Source: JAEZBP01 sp963832725
Lineage (GTDB): Bacteria; Myxococcota_A; Polyangia; Polyangiales; Sandaracinaceae
NCBI GenBank assembly: GCA_963832725.1
Contig: CAWHVG010000005.1
Span: 2,356,001 to 2,420,000, forward strand
DNA length: 64,000 bases
Direction of reading: 5' to 3'
Under the pieces are notes generated by a model that worked only from the letters and a program-made list of their open reading frames with translations, had not been told where the DNA came from and did not search any database. The translations under genes and the position numbers were made by a program. Below, piece by piece: positions 36,575-45,120 of this stretch (position 1 is its first letter; each line of letters begins with the position of its first letter).

Positions 36575-38427
36575 TGGAGCACTTGGACGAGGTGGCGCTC
36601 GAGGCGCTCGCGACCGGACGGCAGGACCTGGTGTCCGAGGCCACGCGGGAGCACCTCGCCGCCTGCGAAGCCTGTCGCGAGCGGGTCGAGATCGAGAAGG
36701 ACGACGCGCAGGAGGCCACGGTGGCGCTCCGGCGGGCGGCACCGCAGGTCGACCTCGACACCATGATCGCGCGCGCCATGCAGGCCGTGCCCGTGGCGGA
36801 CGGGCCTTCCCGCCGCAGCCTCATCGTGGGCGCGGCCATCGGGGGGCTGGTGGCGAGTGGGCTGGCGCTCCTCGCCCTGCCTGGCGCGAGCGTGAGCGGG
36901 CTGAGCCGCATCGGCCGGCAGGGGCTGACGCTCGGGCGCGCGGCGGACTCGCTGGTCGACTCGCTGGTGCCGGGCGGCTGGGGCAGCGTCGCGATCGTCG
37001 GGCTGCTCTTCGCGCTGCTGCTCGCGGTGCCGATCCGGCTCCTGCTGAGCGACCGGCGCGGTCCGGGCACGGGAATGCTGACGGGCGCGCTGGGGCTGCT
37101 CTTGGCCATCGGCGTCAGCGTGCCGCTGCACGCCCACGCCTATCGCGTGGAGGGGGCGTGGCCCGATCCGCAGCCGACCGTGACCCTGGACGTCGACGGA
37201 CAGCCGACCTCCGAGGCGCTCCGGATGGCGACCGAGGCGGCCGGCCTCGGCGTCGTGGCGAGGCTGCCGAACGATCCCCCGGTGACGCTCCACGTACGCA
37301 ACGTGCCCATCGGCGAGGTCGTGTCCGCGCTAATCGGCGACGCCGACGTGGTCGTCCTCCCCGGACCGAGCCTGGTGACGGTCCGACCGGACGAGGCGCC
37401 GGCGCCCGCGCCCAGCGAGCCCGCGCCCAGCGAAGCCGAACCCAGCGAGGCCGAACCCAGTGAGGCCGAACCCAGCGAGCCCGCCGCTCCTGCGCCTTCC
37501 GCGGCCGCGGCCGCTCCGGCGCCCCCTGCTCCGCCCGCGCCGCCTTCCCCGCCTGCCGGGCTGGGCGACCGGGTGACGCTGGGATCGGACGTGGTGGTCG
37601 GCCCCGACGAGGTCGTTCGGAGCGTCTACACCGCGGGCGGCGACGCGCGGGTGGATGGCCGGGCGTTCGGCGACGTGGTGACGATGGGTGGCGACGCCGA
37701 CATCCGCGGCGAGGTCATCGGCAACGTCACGACGATGGGCGGCGACGTCAAAGTGCGCGACGGCGCGCGGGTCCACGGCGACCTGAACGCGATGGGCGGC
37801 CACATCGACGTCGCAGACGGCGCGACGGTCTTCGGGCAGAGCCTCACGGCGCACGAGGGCCACGGGAACATCGAAATCCGGGCCGGCGACGATGCCGAGA
37901 CGCCCGAAACGCACGAGGGAGAGACGCCCGAGGTCGTCCAGTGGGGCCTCTGGCACGTTCTGCTCTTCTTGCTCGGCCTGGTGATGATGGGCAACTCGAG
38001 CAAGCGCTTCGACGCGATGCGCGCCGAGGTGGCCGCCCGCCCGTTCCGCAGCTTGTTCGGTGGGATCTTCGAGATGCTGGCCGGCGGCGTCCTCTGCCTG
38101 GTCTTGGTCGTGACGGTGATCGGCATCCCCGTGTCGGCGGTGCTCGGGACCCTGCTGGTCGCGGCCGTCTGCGTCGGGTGGTCCGCCGCCGCCTGGTGGC
38201 TGGGCGGCGTGCTGCCGATCCGCGCGTTGAAGGGGCGGCCCGTGCTGCAGCTCGCGGTGGGCGTGGGCGCCCTCTTCCTGGCGGGGCTCGCACCCAAGGT
38301 GGGCCCGATGGTGAGCGTCATGGCCGCGCTGGCGGGCCTCGGCGCGACCGTGTCCACTCGCTTCGGCGGAAAGAAGCCCAACGAGCGTGTCCACGTCCCG
38401 ACGGGCCCTTTCCGCAAGTCGCGCTGA
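36574..38427 (+). CDS. Anti-sigma factor fused to an N0-like domain and a bactofilin-like beta-helix, multi-pass
   Basis: 617 residues. Residues 1-45 have a zinc-type anti-sigma motif (TREHLAACEACRERVEIEKD: His-x3-Cys-x2-Cys). Membrane helices follow at ~85-105 and ~135-190. Then an STN/N0-like domain (~200-270: TVTLDVDGQPTSEALRMATE, VTLHVRNVPIGEVVSALIGD), a Pro/Glu/Ala linker, and a beta-helix of short GGDA/GGDV repeats (~350-425: GDVVTMGGDADIRGEVIGNV, TTMGGDVKVRDGARVHGDLN) like bactofilins. At the C-terminus four hydrophobic helices (LLFLLGLVMM, GVLCLVLVVTVIGIPVSAVL). The periplasmic modules may sense envelope polymers and release the sigma factor. Overlap with the sigma gene supports pairing. 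Confidence 0.75.
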   Translation: MEHLDEVALEALATGRQDLVSEATREHLAACEACRERVEIEKDDAQEATVALRRAAPQVDLDTMIARAMQAVPVADGPSRRSLIVGAAIGGLVASGLALLALPGASVSGLSRIGRQGLTLGRAADSLVDSLVPGGWGSVAIVGLLFALLLAVPIRLLLSDRRGPGTGMLTGALGLLLAIGVSVPLHAHAYRVEGAWPDPQPTVTLDVDGQPTSEALRMATEAAGLGVVARLPNDPPVTLHVRNVPIGEVVSALIGDADVVVLPGPSLVTVRPDEAPAPAPSEPAPSEAEPSEAEPSEAEPSEPAAPAPSAAAAAPAPPAPPAPPSPPAGLGDRVTLGSDVVVGPDEVVRSVYTAGGDARVDGRAFGDVVTMGGDADIRGEVIGNVTTMGGDVKVRDGARVHGDLNAMGGHIDVADGATVFGQSLTAHEGHGNIEIRAGDDAETPETHEGETPEVVQWGLWHVLLFLLGLVMMGNSSKRFDAMRAEVAARPFRSLFGGIFEMLAGGVLCLVLVVTVIGIPVSAVLGTLLVAAVCVGWSAAAWWLGGVLPIRALKGRPVLQLAVGVGALFLAGLAPKVGPMVSVMAALAGLGATVSTRFGGKKPNERVHVPTGPFRKSR

Positions 38428-38493
38428 ACCTCTGCGGGTCGAGCCGGCACGCCTCCTCGTTGCAGCCCTGCGCGAGCGCGATAGAGAAGGCCC

Positions 38494-39207
38494 ATGATGG
38501 CGACGGCCCGGCGGCGACCGACGTGGGCGATCGCGCTGGCCGTCGGCCTCGCCGCGCTCGCCGCGCCGCTCGTGGCGAAACCCGAATGGGTCGCGACGAG
38601 CTGCGGTGCGCTGGCGATCGTGGCCGGGCTGGGCCTGCTCGCGAGCGTGCTGCGGCGGCGTGCGATCGAGCTGACGCTGGGCGCCCTCGGCGCGCTGCTC
38701 CTCTTCGGCGGCGGTGTCTACCACCTCGCCGCGCATCGAGGCCGGTCGGCCGGTCCACGGGCGGCGCTGATCGCAGAGGGATTCTCGAACGTCACGCTGA
38801 GCCCGGAGGCCGGCGGAACGCTCTCGTTCGAGGCGGAGCGGAACGGCGAGCACTGCGAAGGCGAGATCCTGCCCGACGGCCGGAGAGCCATCCGCTGCAC
38901 CAGCGCCGAGCCGTTGGCCGACGTCGAACACGACTGCGCCGAGGATCGGCTCGAGCGCTGCGCCGAAGCGGCCGCGCGAGTCCGCGCCGACGCGCCGGTC
39001 GACTGGCCGCGGGCCACGCGGAGCTCGGCGCGCGCCTGCGAGGGCGGGCTCGTCAGCGAGTGTCTCTACCTCGGCATGGCGGAGGAGCTCGGCGGGCGGG
39101 GCGTGCCACGGGACCTCGCCGCCGCCGCCGCACACTACGAGCGCGCCTGCGACGCCGGCGTCGAAGCCGCCTGCACACGCCCTCGGGCCCTCCCCGACGC
39201 TCGGTGA
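38494..39207 (+). CDS. Membrane protein with Sel1-like repeats
   Basis: 237 residues. Three N-terminal hydrophobic segments (WAIALAVGLAALAAPLVA, LAIVAGLGLLASVL, LTLGALGALLLFGGGVYHLA), then an exported domain with cysteine pairs (EHCEGEI, IRCTS, HDCAEDRLERCAEA) and at the end Sel1-like helices (ARACEGGLVSECLYLGMAEE, AAAHYERACDAGVEAACTRP). Sel1 repeats are protein-interaction modules common in exported myxobacterial proteins. Role unknown. Starts 66 bases after the anti-sigma gene. Confidence 0.65.
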   Translation: MMATARRRPTWAIALAVGLAALAAPLVAKPEWVATSCGALAIVAGLGLLASVLRRRAIELTLGALGALLLFGGGVYHLAAHRGRSAGPRAALIAEGFSNVTLSPEAGGTLSFEAERNGEHCEGEILPDGRRAIRCTSAEPLADVEHDCAEDRLERCAEAAARVRADAPVDWPRATRSSARACEGGLVSECLYLGMAEELGGRGVPRDLAAAAAHYERACDAGVEAACTRPRALPDAR

Positions 39208-39273
39208 GCGCACACACCCTTCTCGACACGCGCGGGATGGAATGGAGCCCGAAGTGTCGCTACCCTGAGTCCC

Positions 39274-39570
39274 GTGAAGCGTGCACGTACCCTGAGCGGC
39301 CTGCTCCGGCAGGCCATCCAAGTCCGCTGGGCCGCGCTCGGCAAGGGCACCAAGGTGCTGCTCTTCGCGAGCGCCTTCATCGGTGCGCTGGTCGGTCTCC
39401 AGCTCGCGCTCTGTGCCTCCGGCGGCTGCCCCTGCTCTGCGTCGCGGCCTCCGTGCCATGGCGGCGCGTACATGCGGGACGCTCAGTCGCCCTGCCCCTA
39501 CGCGCACCGCGGCGCGATGGGCGCGGCGGGCGAGCCGAAGGAAGCCCCGCCGCCCTGCCACGCGCCCTGA
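39274..39570 (+). CDS. Small Cys-rich membrane protein
   Basis: 98 residues from GTG 39274. One hydrophobic helix (KVLLFASAFIGALVGLQLAL) follows a basic N-terminus, then a Cys/Pro-rich tail with seven cysteines (LCASGGCPCSASRPPC, PCPY, PPCH). Likely a single-pass inner-membrane or exported protein. No family recognised. Confidence 0.55.
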   Translation: MKRARTLSGLLRQAIQVRWAALGKGTKVLLFASAFIGALVGLQLALCASGGCPCSASRPPCHGGAYMRDAQSPCPYAHRGAMGAAGEPKEAPPPCHAP

Positions 39571-39685
39571 GCCTGGACACGGCGATTCGACCGCAAGCGC
39601 TCCCCTGAAGGGAGCGGCTGTCGGGCTTCGCTGTGTGCGGGCACGACGCGCGTTGCGGCCCGGGTCGTCCGGGCGGGGGTCGCGT

Positions 39686-41110
39686 TCAGTGGCACATGCT
39701 GTTGTGACAGCTCTGGCCGCTCGGGCAGGCCATGCCGCACATCCCGCAGTTCGCGTCGCTGGAGCGCAGGTTGACCTCGCAGCCGTCGCTCGGATCGCTG
39801 TTGCAGTCCGCCCGGTTCATGTTGCACATGTCGATCGCGCACATGCCGGTCGCGCAGGTCGCGGTGCCGTTGGCGACGCTGCACGCCGTGCCGCACGCGC
39901 CGCAGTCGGTCAGCGTGTCCAGTGGCGTCTCGCAGCCGTTCGTCACGTTCGAGTCGCAGTCGCCGAAGCCCGCGTCGCACATGTCCACCGCGCAGCTCCC
40001 GCTCGCGCAGCTCGGCGTCCCGTTCGTGACGTCGCAGCTCGTCCCGCACGTCCCGCAGTCGGTCAGCGTGTCCAGCGATGTCTCGCAGCCGTCGGTCACG
40101 TCCCCGTTGCAGTCGTCGAAGCCCGCGTCGCACGTGTCGATGGCGCAGCTCCCGCTGGTGCAGCTCGGCGTCCCGTTGGCCACCGTGCAGCTCATCCCGC
40201 AAGAACCGCAGTCGGTCGTCGTCGAGAGCGACGCCTCGCAGCCGTCGGTCGGGTCCGCGTTGCAGTCGTCGAAGCCGGTGTCGCAGGCTCCGATGCTGCA
40301 AGCGCCCGACGCGCAGCTGGCGGACGCGTTCGCGAAGCTGCACGCGTTCCCGCAGGTGCCGCAGTCGGTGGCAGTGGACTGGAGATCGGTCTCGCAACCG
40401 TCCGTCGGATCGCCGTTGCAGTCGCCGAAGCCCGTGTCGCAGCCGACCGAGCAGCTCCCGGCCGAGCAGCTCGCCATCCCGTTCGTCGCCGAGCAGGCGT
40501 TGCCACAGGTGCCGCAGTTGAGCGGATCCGTCTGCAGGTCGAAGCCCTCGTCGATCCGGCCGTCGCAGTCGTCGTCCGCGCCGTTGCAGCTCTCCGTGCC
40601 GGGCGTGCACGAGCCGCCGTCCGGGCTCGACACCGTCCCGTTCCAGTCGGTCAGCGTCGAAGGATCCACGTCGGCGGCGACGCAGCTCCCAGCCTCGCAG
40701 GTCTCGGTGTTGCCGCAGGAGGCGCCCACGCAGCGCCGGGACAAGAAGAGCGGCAAGACCAGCGTCCGGCCGCGGATGAACGAGGTGCTCGCGCTCGCGC
40801 TGACCACGTCGCCGCCCATCACGCTGCCGACGGCGCTGATCTCGAGCGGGCCGAGGCTGCCTCCCTGGTAGACGATGCCGACCGTGCGCGGCAGCGGCTG
40901 CGCGTCCGCCCCCGTCAGCGTCCCGCTCGCGCTCATGGTCATGGCGCCGTTCACCTCGACCCGTACGGTGTCGAGACCGGCCGGGATGGCGAGGTCGCTG
41001 TCGACCACGACCAGGATCTCCGTGGGCTTGCCGGCGCAGGAGGCGAGAAGGAGCACCAGCGCCGAGAGGGTGATGCGAATGTTCATGGCGAGGTTCATCG
41101 CGGGGTTCAT
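39686..41110 (-). CDS. MopE-type Cys-rich repeat lipoprotein
   Basis: 474 residues from ATG 41110, which overlaps the stop of the upstream TPR-PEGA gene (ATGA). Signal and lipobox LLLASCAG; a beta domain (ILVVVDSDLAIPAGLDTVRV ...). Then CNGADDDCDGRIDEGFDLQT, the calcium-binding MopE motif, followed by six repeats of ~40 residues, each with CGxCGxxC, SCxxGxC and GFxDCNxDxxDGCE. Such proteins sit on the myxobacterial surface; the repeats are predicted to be disulfide-bonded and to bind Ca2+ through the Asp-rich turns. Copper-binding is known only for MopE itself. Confidence 0.8.
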   Translation of the reverse strand: MNPAMNLAMNIRITLSALVLLLASCAGKPTEILVVVDSDLAIPAGLDTVRVEVNGAMTMSASGTLTGADAQPLPRTVGIVYQGGSLGPLEISAVGSVMGGDVVSASASTSFIRGRTLVLPLFLSRRCVGASCGNTETCEAGSCVAADVDPSTLTDWNGTVSSPDGGSCTPGTESCNGADDDCDGRIDEGFDLQTDPLNCGTCGNACSATNGMASCSAGSCSVGCDTGFGDCNGDPTDGCETDLQSTATDCGTCGNACSFANASASCASGACSIGACDTGFDDCNADPTDGCEASLSTTTDCGSCGMSCTVANGTPSCTSGSCAIDTCDAGFDDCNGDVTDGCETSLDTLTDCGTCGTSCDVTNGTPSCASGSCAVDMCDAGFGDCDSNVTNGCETPLDTLTDCGACGTACSVANGTATCATGMCAIDMCNMNRADCNSDPSDGCEVNLRSSDANCGMCGMACPSGQSCHNSMCH

Positions 41111-41899
41111 GGCAGGGTCACCTGCAGAGAGCCGGGGCTCAGGTTGCCCTGCACGGGGCTGGGCGATTGCGTTCCGAGCACGACCCCCGTGGCGACGCCG
41201 GCGCCGACCACCACGACGGCGGCGAGGATGGTCCAGAACCACCACTCTTCGAGCACACTGCCGCCCGGAGGCGGCGGAGGCGGAGCCTGGGTGAGGAGCT
41301 CGTCGTCGACCGGCGCCTGCACCGCGGTGGCGACGAGGGTGATCTCCTGAGACTCGCCCTCGGCGAGCGTGACCTCGCGGCTTCCGACCTCCGCGCCGTC
41401 TCGCAGCAGCGCCGCGCGGTGCGTGCCCGGGTCCACCTCGAGCGGCTGACCGACCCGCTCGAGGCCGAGCGCTTCGCCGTCCAGCGTCACCTGCGTCCCC
41501 GCCTCGTCACCGCTCATCGTGACGGTGAGATGTGCGAGCCGCGGCTCGAATCGACTCGAGCAGGTTCGTCGCTTCCCGCCGCGTCCGCCGGCGCAGCTCG
41601 TGGTCGTCCACCGCTTCGCGCAGCAGCACTGCCGCCTCGGCGAGCTCGGTGGTGTGCGAGAGCGCGAGGGCGAGGTTGTACTTCACCTGGCCGGTGGCGC
41701 GGACCTCCATGACTTGGCGGAAACGATCCGCCGCGTCGGCCCACTGCTCCTGCTGGGTGAGCTCGACGCCTTCGCCGAAGAGCGTGCGGGCGCGATCCAG
41801 CTCCGCTTCGCTCTGGGCGGAGGCGCCCGAGGTCGCCGCCAGCACGAGAAGAGCAGAAGCGAGCGTCGTCTTCAAAGCGCGCGTGATGCTGACGTCCAT
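41107..41899 (-). CDS. TPR-PEGA membrane protein, frameshifted
   Basis: Signal peptide (LASALLVLAATSGASAQ), then TPR helices (ARTLFGEGVELTQQEQWADA, FRQVMEVRATGQVKYNLALA). In the next frame a PEGA-like beta domain (VTLDGEALGLERVGQPLEVD, GTHRAALLRDGAEV), a Pro run and one membrane helix (FWTILAAVVVVGAGVATGVV). The break is at GAATC 41548-41552; reading GATC gives ESIEPRLAHLTVTMSG and 264 codons. This order (TPR, PEGA, C-terminal helix) is common in myxobacterial periplasmic proteins. Coupled to the MopE-type lipoprotein downstream, so both probably act together at the envelope. Confidence 0.75.
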
Positions 41900-41988
41900 C
41901 GAGGATCGAGGGTACCACGAGCGCGTCGGTTCACAGTGACTCCCCCGTCCACCCTCCCAGGGGGCCGATTCGAGGTATCTTGCCCGGG

Positions 41989-42544
41989 ATGCCAGCGCCC
42001 GAGATGCGCGCGAGTTACCTGATCTCGAACCTGAAGGCCCTCGAGCGCCTCGGGCTGGGCGACGAGCGCGCCGTCCGGGAGGAGGTGCCCGACGTCATCG
42101 CAGAGGTCGAGCGGTCGTCGAGCGTCGCATGGCTCCCGCTCGAGCTCGACGTGCGCATGACCGAAGCCCTCGAGCGGGTCTGCGGCGGCGTCCGGCTGCG
42201 CCGCTGGTCCGCCGAGGCGATGGCTGAGCGGACCGCTCCTTCGCCCGATGCTGGCCGCTGCGCAGCGCATGGGGCTCACCCCGCACGCCGCGTTGCGTCG
42301 CGCACCCTACGCCTGGAAGCTCATCTACCGCCACTGCGGCGCGCTGAAGTACACCGAGCTCGACTCGCGGCGTTGCTCCCTCGTGTTGACGGGCGCGCCA
42401 CCGGAGATGACGGGCGACATCTACCTCAACGCGATCGCGGGCACGTTCGAAGGCGTGATCGAGATCGCGGGCTGCACCTACAGCGCGACCGAGTTCACCA
42501 AACGCGGCGGCACCGTCAGCTTCGAGTGCGAGTGGTTCTCCTAG
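41989..42544 (+). CDS. HNOB-like (TIGR02265-type) myxobacterial protein, paralogue, frameshifted
   Basis: MPAPEMRASYLISNLKALER opens the gene at ATG 41989. Beyond the break the frame continues GLTPHAALRRAPYAWKLIYR, GDIYLNAIAGTFEGVIEIAG and ECEW. The frame is lost at about 42225-42235 (one base too many), and correcting it gives RPLLRPMLAAAQRMGL and 185 codons. Overall order (helical N-terminal half, WKxxYRHxG, then GxIEIAG...FECEW) parallels the protein at 7421-7982. Role unknown. Confidence 0.55.
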
Positions 42545-42981
42545 CCAAGGTTCTCCTGGACAGGGCCACCTCCTGCCGCGCGAGGCCGTCGCTGCGGCGT
42601 GCAGGCCTGCTCTCACCTGGTCGGGCACGTTCCGCCGTGCTCGGCGCGGAGCGCACTTCCCGCGTCAGGCATCGGGAGCTCGCAGGGACCATGGTGCAGG
42701 AGGATGCTCGAATGGAGAGATGGAGACTCGTCCGGGCCGCTGGCAGGGCTCGGCGGAGGCAGGACAGAGCGATTGAAGCGAGCCGCTGCACTTCCAGCGC
42801 TCCATCGTCGCCGCGCGTGCGCTCGAGTCGAATCGCAGGACGGCACGGATCGCGCACGTTTCGTACGTAGTGCAAGGGCCTGCACAGTTGGCGCGGCCGT
42901 GGCCGTGCTCGAGGGTGGATCGCCGCGCTCTGCTCCCGTGGCGCGGGCGTTGCGGAGAGAGGCTCGACTGGAGCGCTCTCG
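42545..42981. other. Non-coding gap
   Basis: 437 bases without a recognisable gene, RNA or repeat. Frames on both strands are low-complexity. It probably holds the promoter of the Stig1-type gene. Confidence 0.5.
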
Positions 42982-44938
42982 ATGAACGCATTCGTGTGTC
43001 TCCCGGCCCGCGGGCCGAGATTCTTGCTTGCCCTCTCGTGTCTCGTCCTCACGACCACGGTCGCCGGCTGCGGCCTGCTGCTCGACGGCGGTGAGCCCGA
43101 CCCGCCCGGCCTGCTCGTCCCCGGCTCAATCGACGCTGGCCGAGCCACGGACGGCGGGCCGACGGCGGACGGTGGCTGCGGGGCCGTGATTTGCGCAGGA
43201 GCGTGCGTCGACGTCTCGGCCGACACGAGGAACTGCGGGGGATGCGCTAGGGTCTGCGCCGGGGGCCGCTCGTGCATCAGCGGTACGTGCGCTTGCCCGC
43301 CGGGGCACATCGAGTGCGACGGGGTGTGCGTCGACCCCGCGGCCAATCCGATGAACTGCGGCGGGTGCGGCAGGAGCTGCGGCTCGACCGGCACGTGTAC
43401 GAGCGGCTCCTGCATGTGCCCTTCGGGCGCCACGGCGTGCGCGAGCGGCTGCGCCGACCTCTCGAGTGATCCGGCCCACTGCGGCGCCTGCGGCAACGCT
43501 TGCGACCGCGGCTCGGCATGCGTCAGCGGCTCTTGCAGCTGCCCGCCCGGGCGGATTCGATGCGGCTCGAGCTGCGTCGACCCGACCCGCGATCCCGCCC
43601 ACTGCGGTGCATGCGGCAACGCCTGCACGACCGGGCTCGCCTGCATCGCGGGCACGTGCAGCTGCCCGGCGGGATACTCGGCATGCGGCGGATCCTGTGT
43701 CGATCTCTCGAATGATCCGGCCCACTGCGGCGCGTGCGGCAACGCTTGCCCCGGGGTCGACACGTGCGTCGGTGGAGCGTGCGTCTGCCCGCCGGGCGGC
43801 TGCTGCCCGCCTGGGACCATCGGCTGCGCCGGGAGCTGCGTCGACCCGACCGGCGACCCGAGCAACTGCGGCGGCTGCGGGATCACGTGCGCGGCCGGCG
43901 AGGTGTGCCGCTCGGGCGTCTGCACCTGCCCCTCGGGTTCGAGCGCCTGCGCGGGGGGCTGTGTCGACTTGTCGAGCGAGAGCAGCAACTGCGGGACGTG
44001 CGGGCACGGGTGCCCGTCGGGCGCGAGCTGTGCTTCGGGGCTGTGCACGTGCCCGGGCTTCCAGAATCGTCTGCGGCGGGGCCTGCACCGATGCCTCCTC
44101 CGACCCCGCCAACTGCGGCGGCTGCGGCCGGGCGTGTCCGAGCGGCGCCGCCTGCACCAGCGGCTCGTGCGCCTGCTCTGGCGGACGCCTCGCCTGTGGC
44201 GGGAGCTGCGTGGACGCCTCGAGCGACGCCAGCAACTGCGGCTCCTGTGGCCACGCCTGCCCGCCGGGGGCGACCTGCAGCGCCGGCACGTGCGCGTGCC
44301 CAGTGGGCCAGATCACGTGCGGCGGCCGCTGTGTCGATCCCTCGACCGACGTGGCCAACTGCGGCGGGTGCGGAACCCTCTGCAGTCCGACGGGAGCGTG
44401 CGTCGCGGGGACCTGTGGCTGCGGCCCCGGCACCACGAACTGCGGCGGGTCGCGCTGCTACGACCTGAGCAACGACCCGAACCACTGCGGCGCGTGCGGC
44501 AACACGTGCGGTCGCAGCCAGACCTGCAGCGGTGGGAGCTGCGTCTGCCGGCCCGGCCTCACCGACTGCGGCGGCACGTGCGTCGACGCGTCGGCAGACC
44601 CGGCCAACTGCGGTGCGTGCGGCAACGTGTGCGGCGGGACCACGCCGGCATGCAGTGGTGGAACCTGCGTCGCGTCCTGTCCCTGGGGCACGACGAGCTG
44701 CGCGAATGCGTGCGTCCTCACCCAGACCAACCCGCTCGACTGCGGTGGCTGCGGCCATCGCTGCGCTCCCGACGAGGTCTGCATCGCCGGCGCATGCGAG
44801 CAGTACCACGTCGCTCCGGGATGCTCGATGTGTCCTTGCTACGCATGCGGGCCCGCCGGCTTCGACACGGGCTCGTGCTGCCCTGCGCCCGGTACGACCT
44901 CGGTCGCGTGGTGCATCGATGTCGGCATCTGCCCTTGA
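42982..44938 (+). CDS. Stig1-type Cys-rich lipoprotein with 13 repeats, frameshifted
   Basis: ATG 42982 opens a signal peptide with lipobox VAGCGLLLDG and an Asp/Gly linker. Thirteen repeats of ~38 residues follow, consensus CPxGxxxCGGxCVDxxxDPxNCGxCGxxCxxGxxCxxGxC (Stig1, PF04885), with about 8 cysteines each; repeat 6 has an extra GGCCPPG insert. A different Cys-rich end (PGCSMCPCYACGP ... CIDVGIC) closes it. The break is at AGAATC 44063-44068; reading AGATC gives TCPGFQIVCGGACTD and 652 codons. It needs dozens of disulfides, so it depends on an oxidase such as the VKOR-DsbA fusion. Surface-exposed role unknown. Confidence 0.85.
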
Positions 44939-44960
44939 CCACGTTGGCGACCTCGATTGC

Positions 44961-44985
44961 CTAGACTTCCGCGGAGGACATCTAG
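44961..44985. repeat. Third CTAG-bounded motif, matching the left end of element 1
   Basis: CTAG, then ACTTCCGCGGAGGACAT, then CTAG. The inner 19 bases are an exact inverse of 1395-1413. No partner end is visible within 300 bases, so it could be a solo end or a target-site scar. Confidence 0.55.
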
Positions 44986-45107
44986 AGGTCCGAGAGGAGC
45001 TGGGCTCGACGCGATTTGAATCGGGCGACGACGAGGGTCTGCGGTCCCCAGGCGTCGGCCGCGCCCCGGTCGAAGTTCATGAAGACCGCGTTCGCGAGGC
45101 GCACCAT
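44982..45107 (-). CDS. Small open frame ending in the CTAG motif (doubtful)
   Basis: 41 codons from ATG 45107: MVRLANAVFMNFDRGAADAW then TLVVARFKSRRAQLLSDL and TAG. Composition looks protein-like (hydrophobic and basic alternation), but there is no ribosome site or family match. It may be the tail of a lost gene. Confidence 0.2.
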   Translation of the reverse strand: MVRLANAVFMNFDRGAADAWGPQTLVVARFKSRRAQLLSDL

Positions 45108-45120
45108 GGCCGCGTTTCGA

